A DNA stretch of 64,000 nt from Cololabis saira (taxonomy: Eukaryota; Chordata; Actinopteri; Beloniformes; Belonidae): contig NC_084590.1 of NCBI RefSeq assembly GCF_033807715.1, forward strand, positions 1,088,501-1,152,500, read 5' to 3'. Positions 59,783 to 64,000 of this stretch are shown here, piece after piece. Both the position numbers and the translations under genes were made by a program. Numbering within the stretch: the stretch's first letter is position 1; every line of letters begins with the position of its first letter. The notes under the pieces are model-generated. The model was not told the origin of the DNA. It saw nothing but the letters and a program-made list of their open reading frames with translations, and did no database searches.

Positions 59783-60797
59783 TATTCTATTACCAACAAT
59801 ACTTCTTATTTAGTTGCCGTCTTGTTTTCACCATGAAAAAGGGTCATTGAATTATATTTATCATCTAAATTTTTCATTATAACGCACAGGCAGCAGGGAA
59901 TTAGTGCGTTAGGTAGCACTGCTGCGTGTGAAAATGCGCTGATAGTGATCGGTGATCGATTTGCCTGGCATCGATTGATTTGGTTTCAGAACTGGACAGC
60001 TCCTCCAAAGAGCTTCTGAAAGAGCTTCTGAAAGAGCTTCTGAAAGAGCTTCTGAAAGAGCGAAACTAAAGAACGGTGTTAAGAAGTCATCTGGGAAACA
60101 CCCGTATCTTAGGGTTCTCTCTTAGTTGAAACCTTCTTTGAACCTCTCTTAAATCCTTAAGAGAGGTTGGATCTGGGAAACCCGGCCAAAGTCTTTGGAT
60201 ATTAACAATTTAAACCAGGGGGCAGTTTTAGGTTTAAAAAAAGTATATATTTAATCACATTCCCGCAGAGCTCACCCTAAGCACATCTTACATCGTCTAT
60301 TTTCCCGCGAGATCCCCAACTGTTCAAACATATCTGTATCTAGGGTTTTCCATGACCAGACTTGAATGCTATTGGCCCGGTTTCCCAGATCAGTTAAGTA
60401 GCTCTTAACAGCGAAATACTTCTTTCAAACATTCTTAAGGAGCCTGTGAAAGAAAATCGTGTTTCTCAGAGTTGCTCTTAGCTTAAGAATCTCTTTCATT
60501 AAGAAGGAAAAGAAAGATGCTGCTGATCCAGTCTTTACAACCATCTTAGTGAACAAAGACTCACAGATCCAGCCGCGTCAGGCAAATCAATATCACACCA
60601 AGCAATGAGATATTAAAACAATGCCCCCCGCACAAATTTTGATCTATTTTATACCTTAGATTTATATTGTTTAGCATTCATTGGTGACAGCAAAGGGAAA
60701 AAAAAGAAAAATAAGGAATAACAAGTGTGTTCATGTATATGCTTTATGCATTACGCACAAATAAAACGATCATCATGAATATCATTTATTTGATAAT

Positions 60798-60989
60798 TTG
60801 GCTGCTATACAGCATGGTCTCGCTGCAAATCAACCGCGAAGCAGAACTGTTTTTATGAACGCATTCGTGCGTCAGCACTTCAATCCCCTGGACGTGCTGT
60901 CGGACCGGGCTGTCCAGGCAGCCGTGACACTGATCCTCCAGCGCCGAGCCCGAGCCCACATGTGTGATGGCAGGGAATCAGTGCATTGA
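60798..60989 (+). pseudogene. Harbinger transposase N-terminal piece
   Basis: The short frame reads FMNAFVRQHFNPLDVLSDRA. FNPLDVLSD-type text opens PIF/Harbinger transposases. The frame then loses similarity and ends at 60989. Copy 1 lacks this piece and keeps the C-terminal end instead. Confidence 0.55.
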
Positions 60990-61012
60990 GGAGCAGCGCT
61001 GCGTGTCTCCAC

Positions 61013-61779
61013 CAGTGTTGTGCTAGTTACTGAAAAATAGTAACTAGTTACCGTTACTAGTTACTTCATTAAAAAGTAACTCAGTAACTCAGCTACTTAG
61101 ACCAAAATGGATTTGCATTGTCCCTTGTGTTCTGCATTCTAAACAGTCTCCCCGCTTCTTCACTTCCTGTATCAATAACGTTGGTTGCTTAGCAACAAGC
61201 TGAGAACGGCCAATGAGCTTCAGCAGCAGCTGAAGAACGGCCTTTGATGAATCGTTCATTACAGTCCTCAAATATAATAAGCAATGGTAGCATGTCGGTT
61301 TATAAGAATCTTTTTGCCCAGAAGAAAAAAGAGCGAAGACAACGACCCATAACTATTTTCTTCTCTTGAAAAAACCCACCTGCACCGCGGCTTTAGGAGA
61401 AAAAGACGCTACAGAGCGGAGTCGGGATGCAGCAGCATCAGAAGAGCAGTGGAATACGTGCGAGGCGGGGCTGATCTCTGCAATTTGAATGCCTCTATAA
61501 TTGTCTTTTTGGAACATAACCCCTGCGAAAAACCAGGGATTGCTGTAATTCCACGTTGCAAAACTCGCCTTCTCATGCACACACACACACTACGCTTCCT
61601 CCGGTCTCCGCGTGCGGGGAAAAAAAGCTTCACTGTAGCCGGAAATAACGGAGTAACGCACCGTTTGGTAGCGGTAATTGCGTGACTGAATTTAAAAAGT
61701 AATGCGTTAGAGTATTAATTACCGCAAAACTAACGGCGTTACTGTAACCCGTTACTAAATAACGTTAGTCCCAACACTG
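61013..61779. mobile_element. hAT-type MITE with 8-bp target duplication
   Basis: The ends cagtgttgtgctagttactg and the inverted gttagtcccaacactg are flanked by the 8-bp duplication gtctccac (61005-61012 and 61780-61787). The subterminal parts are rich in gtaactagttac motifs. No transposase remains. 61290-61510 is an inverted match to 30690-30960 (gcccagaagaaaaaagagcg, gcagcatcagaagagcagtg). Confidence 0.92.
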
Positions 61780-62210
61780 GTCTCCACACACCTGCTGTGT
61801 CTCCAAACATCCGCAAATACAACGTTGATGAATGCAATAGTGAAAACGGTCAAGCAGCTAAATAAACTTCAGAATATTTTTTTGAGGTGAAGGATTCTGT
61901 TTTACTAGTCAGGAGGATACAATGTGGCCCTATATGCTGAATGATCGTTAAGTTAATTTCTCCTTTCGTCCATCTTTCACATTTAATAAAAACAATAAAT
62001 TTCCTCATTATTCTCTTACCAAGACTACTTTTTATTTAGTTGCAGTCTTGTTTTCATCATGAAAAAGGGTCATTGAATTATATTTATCATCTTAATTTTT
62101 CATTGTAACGCACAGGCAGCAGGGAATTAGTGCGTTAGGTAGCAGTGCTGCGTGTGAAAATACGCTGATAGTGATCGGTGATCGATTTGCCTGGCATCGA
62201 TTGATTTGGC

Positions 62211-62643
62211 ACACATATTAATGATTGATACCATGATGGTAGAAACCAAAAGTATATATATGTGCATTATTACTATATTTAATATATATACATATATATA
62301 CGCATACATATGCGTACACGTACATAAATATACACATACAAACCCAGTGATTTTTTTTTTTTTTAGGGGGGGGGAGGTGGTGACGACATCCACTGCCAAT
62401 CCAGGAAGCAGGAACACACGGAGACACACGTCAAGCACTGGAAATCTGCAACAAAAAACCACAAACAAAGCACGAAACCAGCACGGAGCCAACCAAAACA
62501 ATAACAGCAATCGACCTAAATCTTGAGATCTGATTGCAGTCTGAGCTAAGCTATCGCTACCGCTACCTAAACCCAAAAACTAGAGAGCCAGCGTGCAGGT
62601 GAACAAGCCAGTGTGTATGTCTATGTGTGTGTATGTATATGAT

Positions 62644-62717
<74 letters not shown>

Positions 62718-62732
62718 CGTGTGACTAAGTGA

Positions 62733-62788
<56 letters not shown>

Positions 62789-62840
62789 AACCAAACAAAG
62801 TTCCACCTGAAGTGTATCTATAGTGGGGGAGGGGGGGGAG
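62211..62840 (+). repeat. Interspersed repeat family E, copy 2
   Basis: cacacatattaatgattgat ... gtagaaaccaaaagtatata ... atccaggaagcaggaacaca ... cttgagatctgattgcagtc, then (TG)n tracts at 62645-62712 and 62737-62784 and ctgaagtgtatctatagtgg. It is co-linear with 39236-40009, but the TG tracts differ in length and the 3' continuations differ. Confidence 0.78.
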
Positions 62841-63400
62841 CAACCCAGCCGCCCGCGAGACCAGAGGCCGACACGGAAGAGCCCGGAACCCAGGCCACCG
62901 GCAACCCCACAGAGGGGAGAAGTAGGAGGGAGGCAACCCACCGCCTGCGAGGACCCCCCCCTCCCCCCCAGCGGCGGCCGAGAGGGGGGGGGGGGGGGGG
63001 CACGGCGCGGGAAGAAGCAGCCAGGGACCCCGCGGCGGCGGACCGCAACCCAGGCAATCCCCGGCCACCCGGTCCGGGCCGGACACGCGGCCAGGAGGCC
63101 CCCACCCTTCAGGCCAACGACCCCCACCCGGCAGGGGGCCAGCCTGCCCGGAGAGAAAGAGCCGCCCCGGCCGCCGACGCGGGCAGGCGCACCCGCCCCC
63201 CACGAAGTGGCCCTCCAAGACCAGAGGGGCGCCCCGCCGCAGAGGCAGCGGGGGGGACCAGAGACGGGCCCGGAGAGAGGGAACCCCCCAACAAGGCGAC
63301 ACCCGTGCAGGCCCGACAACGGAGGGCCCCAGACCCAGGCATCCCATTCATTCATCCATTCACCTATCCGATATCTATACTAATAATAATATGATATACT
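62841..63400. other. GC-rich low-complexity region following family E
   Basis: Strongly GC-rich with runs of C and G (ccccccctcccccc at about 62955, ggggggg at about 62987). The long Pro/Arg- and Gly-rich frames on both strands show no domain. It is probably the continuation of the family E element, and copy 1 lacks it. Confidence 0.5.
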
Positions 63401-63401
63401 A

Positions 63402-63404
63402 TAC

Positions 63405-63480
<76 letters not shown>
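63402..63480. repeat. (TAA)n microsatellite
   Basis: About 26 units of ATA/TAA without interruption. Confidence 0.97.
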
Positions 63481-63481
<1 letters not shown>

Positions 63482-64000
63482 CATCTTTGTATAATATAAT
63501 AATGATAAATTATTAAGTTTTGATGTCCTGCCAATGGAGGCCCGAATCCTCCATGGCAGGACCCTTCCATACCGCATTCTCACCGACACAGACACACAAT
63601 CACGCACCGTTTCCCCCTCCCCGGAGGAGTCCAGCACCGCCAGAAGGTGCCCCAGGCTGCACGGCGAGCCCCGCCAGGCCCGGGTATCCCGACCCACCTA
63701 TCCCAGGCCGGTGAGGGAACGCGGGTGATGTGGGACTCCCTCCCGCCCCTGGTGTTGAGTGCATGTGATTAATGCCATAAAAACAGGGAGGGGGGAGGGC
63801 CAAGTATCGATTTGACACCGACCCCCCCCCCCCTCCCGAACTACGTGTCCTTGTCAAATGTATTTATTAAATGTTGAATGTGCAGTGTCTATTTTGCTGT
63901 TAAAACCGTGAGGCGGGGAGTGCCGGGCCACGCGGGACAATGCCCCCCACGACCCGGACCCCCCGCCCTTCGCCTATGTGCGTATGAATCGTGTAGGGGG
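63481..64000. other. GC-rich end of the window, probable repeat
   Basis: gcaggacccttccatacc, gggagggggg and gttgaatgtgcagtgtc occur here. No coding domain is recognised. Its composition and position suggest it belongs to the same element as 62211-63400. Confidence 0.4.

Larger units (their letters stand above)
57901..60187. mobile_element. PIF/Harbinger element, copy 1 (2.29 kb, deleted)
   Basis: The terminal inverted repeats ggccgggtttcccagatc and gatctgggaaacccggcc are perfect over 18 bp, flanked by AAA on both sides. Further subterminal text (gagttgctcttagcttaag / cttaagagaggttgg) is also inverted. It carries the 3' part of a HARBI1-like transposase on the plus strand and a second gene on the minus strand, a layout known for Harbinger elements. 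A four-fold 15-bp repeat (gagcttctgaaa units) lies at 60011-60062. Confidence 0.88.
60374..62210. mobile_element. PIF/Harbinger element, copy 2 (right end lost)
   Basis: The left end ggcccggtttcccagatcag matches copy 1 for over 300 bp. After a short transposase N-terminal piece and a hAT insertion at 61013-61779, text parallel to copy 1 (59535-59990) resumes at 61780 and ends at 62210, where repeat family E begins. The right inverted repeat is missing. Confidence 0.82.

Noticed and set aside
62621..63394. 200-residue Pro/Arg/Gly-rich frames on both strands
   Set aside because: GC-rich low-complexity DNA gives long open frames on both strands; no domain, and the frames run into (TG)n.

Overview
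This 64-kb window is nuclear DNA from a ray-finned (teleost) fish. The evidence is one vertebrate gene with clear introns (ECEL1), teleost-type L2, L1 and RTE-like LINEs, sushi-like Ty3/Gypsy pieces, hAT, PIF/Harbinger and Tc1 elements with readable termini, and very long (TG)n and (TA)n tracts. I see no bacterial, CRISPR, rRNA or tRNA feature.

Host gene: the 5' half of an endothelin-converting-enzyme-like 1 (ECEL1/DINE) gene runs on the minus strand at 1149-3304. Four coding exons join in frame (286 + 23 + 37 + 31 residues) with canonical splice sites. The catalytic HExxH half lies beyond the left edge. A GC-rich block with a strong minus-strand donor at 27440 could be its untranslated first exon; if so, 4-27 kb is one repeat-filled intron.

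Layout: 4.9-6.7 kb RTE-like LINE relic; 7.1-8.1 kb L2 relic; 8.9-10.2 kb a spliced coding relic of unknown family on the minus strand; 10.2-14.4 kb hAT and MITE pieces; 14.8-16.1 kb PIF/Harbinger-type inverted-repeat element; 16.2-21.4 kb a 5.1-kb hAT-type insertion with a perfect 8-bp target duplication, holding a large imperfect palindrome; 21.7-22.8 kb Tc1 relics; 23-30 kb mostly unique sequence with a MITE, a GA minisatellite and a LINE tail; 30.2-32.4 kb hAT element with a BED-finger ORF; 33.4-34.4 kb LINE fragment split by a MITE; 36.1-39.0 kb Ty3/Gypsy relic; 39.2-48.6 kb an L1 element whose reverse transcriptase gene is split by a full-length 5.26-kb L2 element (7-bp target duplication); 49.2-50.5 kb deleted Tc1 element; 52.5-53.1 kb Ty3 piece; 53.7-56.8 kb two convergent multi-exon genes, one with an integrase-type (rve) core and one resembling the fish G2E3-like ubiquitin-ligase family; 56.8-57.9 kb L1 piece; 57.9-62.2 kb two PIF/Harbinger copies with complementary deletions, the second split by a hAT element; 62.2-64 kb an interspersed repeat, GC-rich low-complexity DNA and a TAA array.

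Most likely active recently: the L2 element, which has an intact esterase-type ORF1 and a 909-residue ORF2 block broken only by one frameshift near its start. Most unusual: the integrase-core/G2E3-like convergent pair, the unidentified spliced relic at 9-10 kb, and the nested insertions that can be resolved to the base. All family names come from recalled motifs; nothing was checked against a database.
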